NCBI GenBank assembly: GCA_045660545.1
Contig: JAZREA010000026.1
Location: 51,942 to 115,941 of the forward strand
Direction: 5' to 3'
DNA length: 64,000 nucleotides
DNA from: JAZREA01 sp045660545
GTDB lineage: Bacteria; Bacillota; Clostridia; Monoglobales; Firm-18
A program made the position numbers and the translations under genes. Below, in pieces: positions 23,752 through 31,733 of this stretch. How positions within the stretch are numbered: position 1 is the stretch's first letter; each line of letters starts with the position of its first letter. Under the pieces are notes generated by a model. That model had not been told where the DNA came from. It was given only the letters and a program-made list of their open reading frames with translations, and did no database searches.

Positions 23752-24917
23752 TGGATAAAATTATTCTTTTAAAATACGGCGAGATTATTCTAAAAGGTCT
23801 TAACAGACCGCGTTTTGAAAATATTCTTATGGAAAATATTTCGCAGTATGTTGATAAAACAAAGGTCAGGATATGGAAAGCGCAGGCGACAATTTACGTC
23901 GAGCCTTTGACGGACGACGTAGATATGGACGCGATGGCTGTAAAGCTTACTAAGGTCTTTGGCGTAGTGGCTGTTGCGCTCGCACACGTTGTGCCAAAGG
24001 ATATCGACCTGATATGCAAAAAGGCTGCTGAGGTTGCGGGCTCTACAAAGGGCTCTACCTTCAAGGTGGAGGCCAAAAGAGCTGACAAGAAGTTCCCGTA
24101 TAACTCGCCGCAAATCTGTATGCAGGCAGGCGGTGCGGTTTTAGAGGCTAACCCTCACCTTAAAGTTGACGTTCACAACCCTGACTTTATTGTAAACGTG
24201 GAAATAAGGGACTTTGCGGCGTATATCTATGCCGAAAAGCTTCAGGGAGTAGGCGGAATGCCGATAGGTACTAACGGCAAGGCTACCCTCTTGCTCTCGG
24301 GAGGTATTGACAGCCCCGTTGCAGGCTATATGATTGCCAAAAGAGGCGCGTATATTAACGCGGTACACTTTTACAGCTATCCTTACACGAGCGAAAGAGC
24401 TAAGGAAAAGGTTTTAGACCTCGCGCAGATTCTGGCTGACTATTGTGGCGAAATTAAGGTGCATGTTGTGCCGTTTACAGAAATACAGCTTGCGATTAAC
24501 GATAAATGTCCCGAGGAACAGCTGACCGTTATAATGCGTAGAATTATGATGCGTATTGCAGATATCATAGCCCATAAAACCGGCTCGTACGCTCTTATTA
24601 CGGGCGAGAGTATAGGCCAGGTTGCTTCCCAGACCATTCAGGCGCTCGCTGTAACAAACGAGGTAGTAACTATGCCTGTTTTCAGGCCGCTTATAGGAAT
24701 GGATAAGGACGAGATAATACAGATTGCCAGAAAGATAGGCACTTTTGAGACATCTATTTTGCCTTACGAGGATTGCTGCACAGTCTTTACCCCCAAGCAC
24801 CCGACTACAAAGCCAAGCCTCGAAAAGATTAAGCAAAGTGAAGAAAAGCTTGAGCTTGAAGAAATGATTGAAAGAGCGGTTATAGAGACTGAGGTTGTTA
24901 CTTTAACAAGGAAGTAG
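23751..24917 (+). CDS. thiI: tRNA 4-thiouridine synthetase ThiI
   Basis: A 388-residue enzyme with an N-terminal ferredoxin-like and THUMP region (residues 1-165) and an ATP pyrophosphatase domain with the P-loop LLLSGGIDSPVAGYM. It adenylates U8 of tRNAs and inserts sulfur. The E. coli C-terminal rhodanese domain is absent, as in most Firmicutes, and the adjacent desulfurase is the expected sulfur donor. The C-terminal EDCCTVFTPKHPTTKP motif is typical of this shorter type. Confidence 0.95.
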   Translation: MDKIILLKYGEIILKGLNRPRFENILMENISQYVDKTKVRIWKAQATIYVEPLTDDVDMDAMAVKLTKVFGVVAVALAHVVPKDIDLICKKAAEVAGSTKGSTFKVEAKRADKKFPYNSPQICMQAGGAVLEANPHLKVDVHNPDFIVNVEIRDFAAYIYAEKLQGVGGMPIGTNGKATLLLSGGIDSPVAGYMIAKRGAYINAVHFYSYPYTSERAKEKVLDLAQILADYCGEIKVHVVPFTEIQLAINDKCPEEQLTVIMRRIMMRIADIIAHKTGSYALITGESIGQVASQTIQALAVTNEVVTMPVFRPLIGMDKDEIIQIARKIGTFETSILPYEDCCTVFTPKHPTTKPSLEKIKQSEEKLELEEMIERAVIETEVVTLTRK

Positions 24918-24936
24918 TGTACGGTTTATTGTACAC
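24917..24936. promoter_or_regulatory. Inverted repeat upstream of cinA-recA
   Basis: GTGTAC - 8 bases - GTACAC, beginning at the last base of thiI and lying at the -35 position of a candidate TATAAT (24946-24951). It may be an operator. It does not match the usual Firmicutes LexA box (GAAC-N4-GTTC). Confidence 0.45.
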
Positions 24937-24967
24937 AAAGTTTTATATAATAAGGATGTGCTAAGGT

Positions 24968-25438
24968 ATGGCCGAATTTCTTGAATTACTCAAAAATCAT
25001 CGCTTAAAAGTTACCACTGCCGAAAGCTGCACGGGAGGTATGGTTGCTGCGGCAATTACCGATGTTTCAGGTTCGTCAGATTTTTTTGATGCAGGAGTTG
25101 TAACTTACGCCAACGAGGCAAAGGCTGCCCTTTTAGGTGTCAGCGAACAAACACTCGCCTCTTACGGTGCTGTTAGCCCGGAGACCGCGTGCGAAATGGC
25201 TGAGGGTGTCTTAAAACTCAACGGAGCAGATATCGCGATATCTGTTACAGGAATAGCAGGACCCACGGGCGGAACGGACGAAAAGCCTGTCGGCCTGGTC
25301 TATATAGGCCTTAGTGGCAAGGGCGGAACAGTTAGTTATAAAAACATTTTCAGCGGCGACAGAGACGGTGTAAGAAAGCAAACGGTAGCCCGTGCATTCG
25401 AGCTTGGCGCAGAGTACATCAGGAAATATTACGGTTGA
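24968..25438 (+). CDS. cinA: CinA family protein, nicotinamide-nucleotide amidohydrolase (PncC)
   Basis: A 156-residue protein equal to the C-terminal CinA domain only: TAESCTGGMVAAAITD near residue 18 and SVTGIAGPTGGTDEKPVGLVYIG. This domain deamidates nicotinamide mononucleotide to nicotinate mononucleotide in NAD recycling. The N-terminal COG1058 domain of full CinA is absent. It stands 47 bases ahead of recA, the classical cinA-recA neighbourhood. Confidence 0.9.
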   Translation: MAEFLELLKNHRLKVTTAESCTGGMVAAAITDVSGSSDFFDAGVVTYANEAKAALLGVSEQTLASYGAVSPETACEMAEGVLKLNGADIAISVTGIAGPTGGTDEKPVGLVYIGLSGKGGTVSYKNIFSGDRDGVRKQTVARAFELGAEYIRKYYG

Positions 25439-25463
25439 TTTTTTTAGCATATTAAAGTATCAT
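25435..25463 (+). promoter_or_regulatory. Possible recA promoter
   Basis: TTGATT (25435-25440, overlapping the cinA stop), 17 bases, TATCAT (25458-25463). No LexA-type palindrome is visible around it. Confidence 0.5.
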
Positions 25464-25485
25464 ATTCATAGAGAGGAAGTTTTTT

Positions 25486-26517
25486 ATGGACGAGAATAAG
25501 AAAAAAGCATTAGACTTAGCATTTACCCAAATTGAAAAGCAATTCGGCAAGGGCTCTATAATGAGACTTGGCGAAAATACACACTTAGACGTTGAGGCTA
25601 TATCTACGGGTTCGCTTTCGCTCGACCTTGCGCTTGGAATAGGCGGCATCCCGAAGGGACGTATTGTGGAAATATACGGTCCGGAGTCTTCGGGTAAGAC
25701 GACCGTTGCCCTCCACGTTGTAGCCGAGGTGCAAAAGAACGGCGGCGTTGCGGCGTTTATTGACGCTGAGCATGCCCTTGACCCTAAGTATTCACAGGCT
25801 TTGGGTGTAAATATAGACGATTTAATCGTTTCCCAGCCCGACACAGGTGAGCAGGCTCTTGATATTGCCGAGTACCTTGTAAGGAGCGGTGCTGTTGACG
25901 TAATCGTAGTAGACTCTGTCGCTGCCTTGGTACCAAAGGTTGAAATCGAGGGCGAAATGGGCGACTCACACATGGGTCTGCACGCAAGGCTTATGTCTCA
26001 GGCTTTAAGAAAGCTCAGCGGTATCGTTAATAAGTCTGACTGTACAATGATTTTCATCAACCAGTTAAGACAAAAGATAGGTGTTGTCTACGGCAACCCC
26101 GAGACAACAACAGGCGGTAACGCTCTTAAATACTACGCATCTGTACGTATCGACGTGCGCAGGGTAGAGACCTTGAAGGTCGGTACAGAGATGATAGGTA
26201 ACAGAACAAGGGGAAAGATTGTTAAAAACAAGGACGCTCCGCCGTTTAAGACAGCAGAGTTTGACATTATGTACGGCAAGGGTATTTCCCGAGAGGGCGA
26301 CATTTTAGACATCGCCGCAAAACTCGATATAGTTAATAAGGGCGGCTCGTGGTACAGCTATGGAGATACCAAGATAGGTCAGGGCAGAGACAACGCTAAA
26401 AACTATCTTGTTGAAAATCCTGAAATTGCTTTGGAAATCGAAAATAAAATTCGTGCAAAGGTAATTGACGACGATTCAGTAATTGAGTCTGAAATTTCAA
26501 ACGACATCAATGAATAA
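25486..26517 (+). CDS. recA: DNA recombinase RecA
   Basis: A 343-residue RecA of normal length. Walker A GPESSGKTT (residues about 66-74), Walker B region DVIVVDSVAALVPK, the L2 DNA-binding loop GNPETTTGGNALKYY and an acidic C-terminal tail. It forms filaments on single-stranded DNA, drives homologous recombination and activates LexA. No intein interrupts it. The ribosome site GAGAGGAAG precedes ATG 25486. recX overlaps its end by eight bases, so the modulator is made in step with RecA. Confidence 0.98.
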   Translation: MDENKKKALDLAFTQIEKQFGKGSIMRLGENTHLDVEAISTGSLSLDLALGIGGIPKGRIVEIYGPESSGKTTVALHVVAEVQKNGGVAAFIDAEHALDPKYSQALGVNIDDLIVSQPDTGEQALDIAEYLVRSGAVDVIVVDSVAALVPKVEIEGEMGDSHMGLHARLMSQALRKLSGIVNKSDCTMIFINQLRQKIGVVYGNPETTTGGNALKYYASVRIDVRRVETLKVGTEMIGNRTRGKIVKNKDAPPFKTAEFDIMYGKGISREGDILDIAAKLDIVNKGGSWYSYGDTKIGQGRDNAKNYLVENPEIALEIENKIRAKVIDDDSVIESEISNDINE

Positions 26518-26983
26518 CGATTTTGAAAAGGCTAAGGACTGCGCCTTTTGGTACATTAACAAAAGGCGCTACACAAAAAAAGAGTTGATAGAAAAGATAA
26601 TATCGCGTGACTATGAAAAGGAGCTTGCGGTTGAGGTTGCAGATTATTTGGAAGAGCTTGGCTACATTGACGACCGCGACTATGCAAGGCGCTATATTAT
26701 AGACGCTGTCAAGCTTAAAAAGCGAGGGCTTAAAAGGATAAAGACAGACCTTTTTGTAAAGGGAATCCCTTATGATATAGTCGACAGCGTTGTTGCAGAC
26801 TTTGAAATCAACTGCGATGAGGCTTTGCCACAGCTTGTTGAGTCTAAGGCAACGGGCGTTGATCTTAGCGACGAAAAGCAAAAGAACAGGCTCATTTCCT
26901 TCTTGTTAAGAAGAGGATTTTCATATTCGGACATTTTAAGAGAGATTAAGGAATACACGATAAAAAGGGAGAAAATTGATTGA
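26510..26983 (+). CDS. recX: RecA regulator RecX
   Basis: A 157-residue all-helical protein with the three tandem RecX repeats (ALWYINKRRYTKKELIEKI-like at residues 8-30, YLEELGYIDDRDYARRYI, and the C-terminal FLLRRGFSYSDILREI). RecX binds in the groove of the RecA filament and limits its activity. The ATG at 26510 sits inside the recA 3' end (8-base overlap); the longer frame from 26483 lies further within recA. Its stop overlaps the TTG start of rimO. Confidence 0.9.
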   Translation: MNNDFEKAKDCAFWYINKRRYTKKELIEKIISRDYEKELAVEVADYLEELGYIDDRDYARRYIIDAVKLKKRGLKRIKTDLFVKGIPYDIVDSVVADFEINCDEALPQLVESKATGVDLSDEKQKNRLISFLLRRGFSYSDILREIKEYTIKREKID

Positions 26984-28296
26984 AAAAGATAGCTTTTGTA
27001 TCCTTGGGATGCCCAAAAAATCTTGTAGACAGTGAAAATATGCTGGGAGCGTTATCTTCTAAGGGTTACGAAATTACAGACGATGAATCAGAAGCGGAAG
27101 TTATTGTTGTAAACACCTGTTGCTTTATCAACGACGCCAAGCAAGAGTCGATAGATACGATAATTGACGTCGGTGAGCGTAAAAAGGACGGCGCATGTAA
27201 GCGTATAGTCGTAACAGGTTGCCTCGCACAAAGGTATCGCGACGAGGTTTTAAAGGAGCTTCCCGAGGTAGACGCCGTTGTAGGCGTCGGAGATGTAGAG
27301 GGCGTTTTAAAAGCGGTCGAAAGTGACGAAAGGTTTGTAGACTGCTCGGGCGAATATTCTATAAATCCGCCTTACGAAAGGCTCGTTACCACTCCGCCGT
27401 ACACCGCATATTTAAAGGTTTCCGACGGATGCGACAACCACTGCACATACTGTGTAATTCCGTCAATCAGAGGCCCTTTAAAGAGCAGGAATATTGACGA
27501 CTGTGTAAAAGAAGCTAAAAAACTTGTAGAAAAAGGCGTAATTGAGCTTGTGCTTTTGGCACAGGATTTGACCAATTACGGAAAAGATATCTACGGAAAG
27601 CCTGCTTTGACAGAACTGTTAAAGGAGCTTGGCAAGATTGATGGCTTAAAGTGGATAAGGCTTTTGTACTGCTATCCCGAAAGCATCACAGACAATCTTG
27701 TAGACGAAATTGCAAACAATGACAAGGTGTGTAAATATATAGACATTCCCATTCAGCATTGCAACGACGAAATCTTAAAGCGTATGGGAAGAAGAGGCAA
27801 CAAAGAACAGCTTATAAGCGTAATTAATAAGCTAAGGGATAAAGTTCCCGCAATTACAATTCGTACAACTCTTATTACCGGCTTCCCGGGCGAAACAGAT
27901 GAACAGTACAAAGAGATGGAAGACTTTATAAAGGATATGAAGTTTGACCGCCTCGGCGTGTTTGCCTACTCTCAGGAGGAAGACACACCAGCTGCTAAAA
28001 TGCCCGGCCAGATAGACGAAGACGTTAAGCAAAAACGTCAGGAAATGCTTATGTTTGCACAAAGTGAGGTCGTAGAGGAGCTTTCCATGGCAAGGGTTGA
28101 CACAACCTTGGAAGTATTAGTGGAAGGCTATGACGAAGTTATTAAGCAATATTTTGGTCGTAGCGAAGCTGACGCGATGGATATCGACCCTAAAATATTT
28201 TTCCGTTCAAAAAAGAAGCTTCTCCCCGGCACATTTGCAAAGGTAAGAATAGAAGGCTTTTTTGACTACGACTTAATAGGCGAACTTGAAGAATAA
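26980..28296 (+). CDS. rimO: Ribosomal protein S12 methylthiotransferase RimO
   Basis: A 438-residue radical SAM enzyme. N-terminal MTTase domain with SLGCPKNLVDSE and NTCCFINDAKQES cysteines, the radical SAM motif CDNHCTYCVIP (residues about 150-160), and a C-terminal TRAM domain. The SLGCPKNLVDSE sequence separates RimO from MiaB. It methylthiolates an aspartate of S12. The start is TTG, preceded by AAAGGGAG, and overlaps the recX stop by four bases. Confidence 0.95.
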   Translation: MKKIAFVSLGCPKNLVDSENMLGALSSKGYEITDDESEAEVIVVNTCCFINDAKQESIDTIIDVGERKKDGACKRIVVTGCLAQRYRDEVLKELPEVDAVVGVGDVEGVLKAVESDERFVDCSGEYSINPPYERLVTTPPYTAYLKVSDGCDNHCTYCVIPSIRGPLKSRNIDDCVKEAKKLVEKGVIELVLLAQDLTNYGKDIYGKPALTELLKELGKIDGLKWIRLLYCYPESITDNLVDEIANNDKVCKYIDIPIQHCNDEILKRMGRRGNKEQLISVINKLRDKVPAITIRTTLITGFPGETDEQYKEMEDFIKDMKFDRLGVFAYSQEEDTPAAKMPGQIDEDVKQKRQEMLMFAQSEVVEELSMARVDTTLEVLVEGYDEVIKQYFGRSEADAMDIDPKIFFRSKKKLLPGTFAKVRIEGFFDYDLIGELEE

Positions 28297-28319
28297 TTTT
28301 ACCGAAAGGCAGTGGATAT

Positions 28320-28889
28320 ATGAATTTACCAAACAAACTTACAGTTTTCAGAATAGTTTTGATACCTGTTTTCCTTGCTTTGCTGATTAACTTTAATATG
28401 CTTACGCTTGCGGGTATTGTGTTTGTGGTTGCTTCACTTACAGATTTACTGGACGGCAAAATTGCAAGGAAGAACAACCTTGTAACCAATTTTGGCAAGT
28501 TTGCAGACCCTCTTGCAGATAAACTGCTCGTTTGTGCTGCATTGGTTGGGCTTTGTTCGATGGGGATGCTTGGTACGTCCCATTCTCTTGGAATATGGGC
28601 GACGTTTTTAATTATCGCGCGCGAGTTTATAGTTACCGGCATACGTCTTTTGGCGGCTGCGGACGGAACGGTTATAGCAGCGGCGCCTTCCGGTAAGATT
28701 AAAACAACCGTCCAGATGATTACGATTGTTTATATTCTGTTTTCAAAAGTGTTTGTTGCGCTTGGGCTTTCGTTTAACCTTTCTGGCATAATTTCAAATA
28801 TACTTGTTGTAGCATCTGTTGTTCTTACAATATATTCAGGAGCTGAATATGTTGTTGCAAACAGAAAGCTTATAGATACAACGAAATAA
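28320..28889 (+). CDS. pgsA: CDP-diacylglycerol-glycerol-3-phosphate 3-phosphatidyltransferase PgsA
   Basis: A 189-residue membrane protein with the CDP-alcohol phosphotransferase motif split over DLLDGKIARKN and FGKFADPLADK (residues about 41-65), i.e. DGxxAR...GxxxDxxxD, and about five hydrophobic segments. It makes phosphatidylglycerol phosphate from CDP-diacylglycerol and glycerol-3-phosphate. Followed by plsX, so phospholipid and fatty-acid genes sit together. Confidence 0.93.
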   Translation: MNLPNKLTVFRIVLIPVFLALLINFNMLTLAGIVFVVASLTDLLDGKIARKNNLVTNFGKFADPLADKLLVCAALVGLCSMGMLGTSHSLGIWATFLIIAREFIVTGIRLLAAADGTVIAAAPSGKIKTTVQMITIVYILFSKVFVALGLSFNLSGIISNILVVASVVLTIYSGAEYVVANRKLIDTTK

Positions 28890-28900
28890 GGAGAGATAAA

Positions 28901-29896
28901 ATGATTAATATTGTTGTTGACGCTATGGGCGGAGATAATGCACCGGGCGCTGTCGTAGAGGGATGTATCAGGGCGGCAGATGAGTTTGGTGTACATATCA
29001 CTTTGGTTGGAGACGAGCCAACAATTAAGGGCTGTCTTGGCGATTATAATGGTGATAAAATCAGCATAGTACATACCACAGAGATAATTGACTGTGATGA
29101 CGACCCGGCAAAGTCTATCCGTACCAAAAAGGATTCTTCAATAGTAGTGGGAATGAATCTTGTGGCACAGGGCAAGGGCGACGCGTTTGTGTCTGCCGGT
29201 AGCTCGGGTGCGGTAGTCAGCGGTGCTACTTTGATAGTGAAAAGAATTAAGGGCATACGCCGTGTTGCGCTCGGTACGGTTATTCCTTCCGACAATAAGC
29301 CCACACTCCTTTTGGACTGCGGTGCAAACGCAGACTGCACGCCGGAGTTTTTGCAACAGTTCGCAATAATGGGTGACGCATATATGCGCGCGGTATATCA
29401 GATAAGAAAGCCTACCGTTTCGCTTTTAAACAACGGCGCGGAGGAGCATAAGGGAAGCCTTTTGTACAAGGAATCTCATCAGCTTTTAAAACAGACCGAC
29501 GTTAATTTTATAGGTAATATAGAGGCGCGCGACATCTTGTCGGGCAAGTCTGACGTTGTAGTTGTAGACGGCTTTGCGGGCAACGTGTTTTTAAAGTCTG
29601 TTGAGGGTATGGCTTCGTTTTTTAGTAAAAAGCTTAAAAAGGTGTTTAAGAAAAACATCCTTTCAATGCTCTCTGCAATTGCAGTTTCCGGCGGAATAAA
29701 GGATATGAAAAAGAGCTTTGACTACACCGAGCACGGTGGTGCGCCGATTTTAGGTGCAAAAAGCGTTGTTATAAAGGCTCACGGAAGTTCGAACGCCAAG
29801 GCGTTTTATAATGCAATCAGACAGGCAAAGCTGTTTTACGAAAACGACGTTACGCAATTAATTGAGAATAATATTCAAAAACCACTTGACGAATAA
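28901..29896 (+). CDS. plsX: Phosphate acyltransferase PlsX
   Basis: A 331-residue cytoplasmic enzyme that turns acyl-ACP into acyl-phosphate, the donor for PlsY. Seen: VVDAMGGDNAPGAVVEG at the N-terminus, SAGSSGAVVSGATLIVKRI, LLLDCGANADCTPEFL and TEHGGAPILGAKSVVIKAHGSS near the C-terminus, all typical of PlsX. It lies between pgsA and acpP, its acyl source. Confidence 0.95.
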   Translation: MINIVVDAMGGDNAPGAVVEGCIRAADEFGVHITLVGDEPTIKGCLGDYNGDKISIVHTTEIIDCDDDPAKSIRTKKDSSIVVGMNLVAQGKGDAFVSAGSSGAVVSGATLIVKRIKGIRRVALGTVIPSDNKPTLLLDCGANADCTPEFLQQFAIMGDAYMRAVYQIRKPTVSLLNNGAEEHKGSLLYKESHQLLKQTDVNFIGNIEARDILSGKSDVVVVDGFAGNVFLKSVEGMASFFSKKLKKVFKKNILSMLSAIAVSGGIKDMKKSFDYTEHGGAPILGAKSVVIKAHGSSNAKAFYNAIRQAKLFYENDVTQLIENNIQKPLDE

Positions 29897-29913
29897 ATTA
29901 TAATTGGTATAAT
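29886..29913 (+). promoter_or_regulatory. Promoter of acpP
   Basis: TTGACG (29886-29891, within the plsX end), 16 bases, TATAAT (29908-29913). It would let the abundant carrier protein be made separately. Confidence 0.6.
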
Positions 29914-29971
29914 TATAATAAATATGTTTTTTTATCCAAGGCTGTGGCCAAAATGAAAGGGAGAATATGCA

Positions 29972-30199
29972 ATGGAAATGGAAAAAATCACTAAAATTTT
30001 AGCAGAGCAGTTTTCGATTAGCGAAGAAGAAATCACTATGGACACCTCGTTTGTAGAGGATATTGGTGCAGATTCTTTGGATCTTGTAGAGTTAGTTATG
30101 GCACTTGAACAGGAATTCGATATGGAGATTGACGATGATGCCATAGAAAATATAAAAACAGTTGCAGACGCAGTGCGTTATATAAAGGATAAAGCCTGA
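29972..30199 (+). CDS. acpP: Acyl carrier protein
   Basis: A 75-residue acidic protein. The phosphopantetheine serine is in ADSLDLVELVMALE (residues about 35-48); the helix after it, EFDMEIDDDAIENIKTV, is standard. It carries acyl chains in fatty-acid synthesis and supplies PlsX. AAAGGGAG precedes the ATG. A terminator covers its stop codon. Confidence 0.96.
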   Translation: MEMEKITKILAEQFSISEEEITMDTSFVEDIGADSLDLVELVMALEQEFDMEIDDDAIENIKTVADAVRYIKDKA

Positions 30200-30212
30200 T
30201 TATAGGCTTTTT
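30191..30212 (+). terminator. Terminator of acpP
   Basis: AAAGCCT and AGGCTTT pair around GATTAT, followed by a T run. The acpP stop codon lies inside the hairpin. Confidence 0.85.
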
Positions 30213-30250
30213 CTTTTTAATTACATGTTTAGCACTCAAAGGGGTAAGTT

Positions 30251-30931
30251 ATGGTAGAATTGATGCAAAAGATTGGTTATAAATTTAATAACGACCGCTT
30301 GCTTACAACGGCGCTGACCCATAGCTCGTATGCAAACGAGCATAAGACAGAAAGCTATGAAAGGCTGGAGTTTTTGGGCGACAGCATACTTTCGTTTGTT
30401 GTAAGTACCAGGCTTTATGCGTCAAAGCATCACTTCCGCGAGGGTGAGATGTCAAAGCTTCGTGCATCGATAGTTTGCGAACGTTCACTTTCAGAGTGTG
30501 CTACCAGCCTCGAGCTTGGTAAATACCTTATCCTGAGTAAAGGTGAAGAGTTTACAGGAGGAAGGACAAGAGTTTCCATTTTAGCTGACGTTTTCGAAGC
30601 AGTGCTTGCTGCAATATACTTAGATAGCGGGCTTGATGAAGCAGTTGCTTTTGTAGAAAGGCAGCTTGGTGGCGCTATTGCAAAAGGGTGTAAAGGTATT
30701 ATGGTTTACACCGATTACAAGACACAGTTGCAGGAAATAGCGCAGGCTGCAGACAAAAAGATTGAGTACAAGCACATCAAAGAGGAAGGCCCTGCACACG
30801 AGAGAGTGTTTACGGTAGCTGTTATGTACGACGGGGTTGCTATATCTCAGGGCAAGGGTAGGAGTAAAAAGGACGCGGAGCAAAACGCCGCTATGCTTGC
30901 AATCGACGAGGTAAGAAATGGGAAAGTATAA
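30251..30931 (+). CDS. rnc: Ribonuclease III
   Basis: A 226-residue double-strand-specific endoribonuclease. Catalytic domain with the signature ERLEFLGDSILSFV (residues about 37-50) and the second acidic cluster LADVFEAVLAAIYLD, then a C-terminal dsRNA-binding domain (DYKTQLQEIAQ to GKGRSKKDAEQNAAMLAI). It processes rRNA and mRNA. Fourteen bases overlap with the next gene. Confidence 0.96.
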   Translation: MVELMQKIGYKFNNDRLLTTALTHSSYANEHKTESYERLEFLGDSILSFVVSTRLYASKHHFREGEMSKLRASIVCERSLSECATSLELGKYLILSKGEEFTGGRTRVSILADVFEAVLAAIYLDSGLDEAVAFVERQLGGAIAKGCKGIMVYTDYKTQLQEIAQAADKKIEYKHIKEEGPAHERVFTVAVMYDGVAISQGKGRSKKDAEQNAAMLAIDEVRNGKV

Positions 30932-31733
30932 AATCATACCTATCTTTGTTCCGCATAAGGGTTGTCCGCACCAGTGCTCGTTTTGTAATCAAAAGCATAT
31001 TACAGGTCAGTCTGACGGGACAACTCCCGAGAAGGCAGAAGAAATTATAAATACATATCTTTCAACGATTGACACTAAAAAGCACAGGGCTGAAATCGCC
31101 TTTTACGGTGGCAGCTTTACTGCTATTGATATAGATTATCAAAACAGCCTGCTTGAAGTTGCAAACAGATATTTGGACAAAGGCGTTAAGGGAATACGCC
31201 TTTCAACCAGACCGGATAGTATAAACAGACAAATTTTGGATAATCTTAAATCCTACGGTGTTACGGAAATAGAGCTTGGTGTGCAGTCGATGCGAGACAG
31301 TGTGCTGAAAGCTAACGAAAGAGGCCACACCGCAAAGGACGTAGAGGACGCGGTGTCTTTAATAAGGGAGTATCCGTTTTCCCTCGGACTTCAACAGATG
31401 ACGGGTCTTTATCAGGATACGTTTTCTGATGACATATATACTGCCGAGCGCATAGCCTCAATAAGACCGGATTTTGTAAGAATCTATCCAACTTTGGTGT
31501 TTAATAACACCAGACTTGCTGATTATTACAGGGAGGGCTTGTATAAGCCTCATACATTGGAAGAGGCTGTCACGCTTTGCAAAAAGCTAAAAGCAATTTA
31601 CGATGCGTACGGTATCAAAATTATCCGCCTTGGGCTTTTGATGTCGGAAGAAGAGGCAAAGAATAACTATATTTGCGGGCCGTACGACCCGCGTTTTAGA
31701 GAATTGGTTGAAGAGAAAGGAGGTAAAATATGA
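30918..31733 (+). CDS. Radical SAM protein (Elp3-like)
   Basis: A 271-residue protein. The iron-sulfur motif is C-x3-C-x2-C in KGCPHQCSFCNQKH (residues about 15-28), followed by FYGGSFTAID and the Elp3-type segment VTEIELGVQSMRDSVL. Its place between rnc and smc is conserved in Clostridia. Homologues I remember carry a longer C-terminus; here the frame ends as smc begins (4-base ATGA overlap). The reaction is unknown, possibly a tRNA or small-molecule modification. Confidence 0.85.
   Translation: MGKYKIIPIFVPHKGCPHQCSFCNQKHITGQSDGTTPEKAEEIINTYLSTIDTKKHRAEIAFYGGSFTAIDIDYQNSLLEVANRYLDKGVKGIRLSTRPDSINRQILDNLKSYGVTEIELGVQSMRDSVLKANERGHTAKDVEDAVSLIREYPFSLGLQQMTGLYQDTFSDDIYTAERIASIRPDFVRIYPTLVFNNTRLADYYREGLYKPHTLEEAVTLCKKLKAIYDAYGIKIIRLGLLMSEEEAKNNYICGPYDPRFRELVEEKGGKI

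Noticed and set aside
25486..26517. Intein in recA
   Set aside because: All RecA motifs are contiguous and the protein has normal length.
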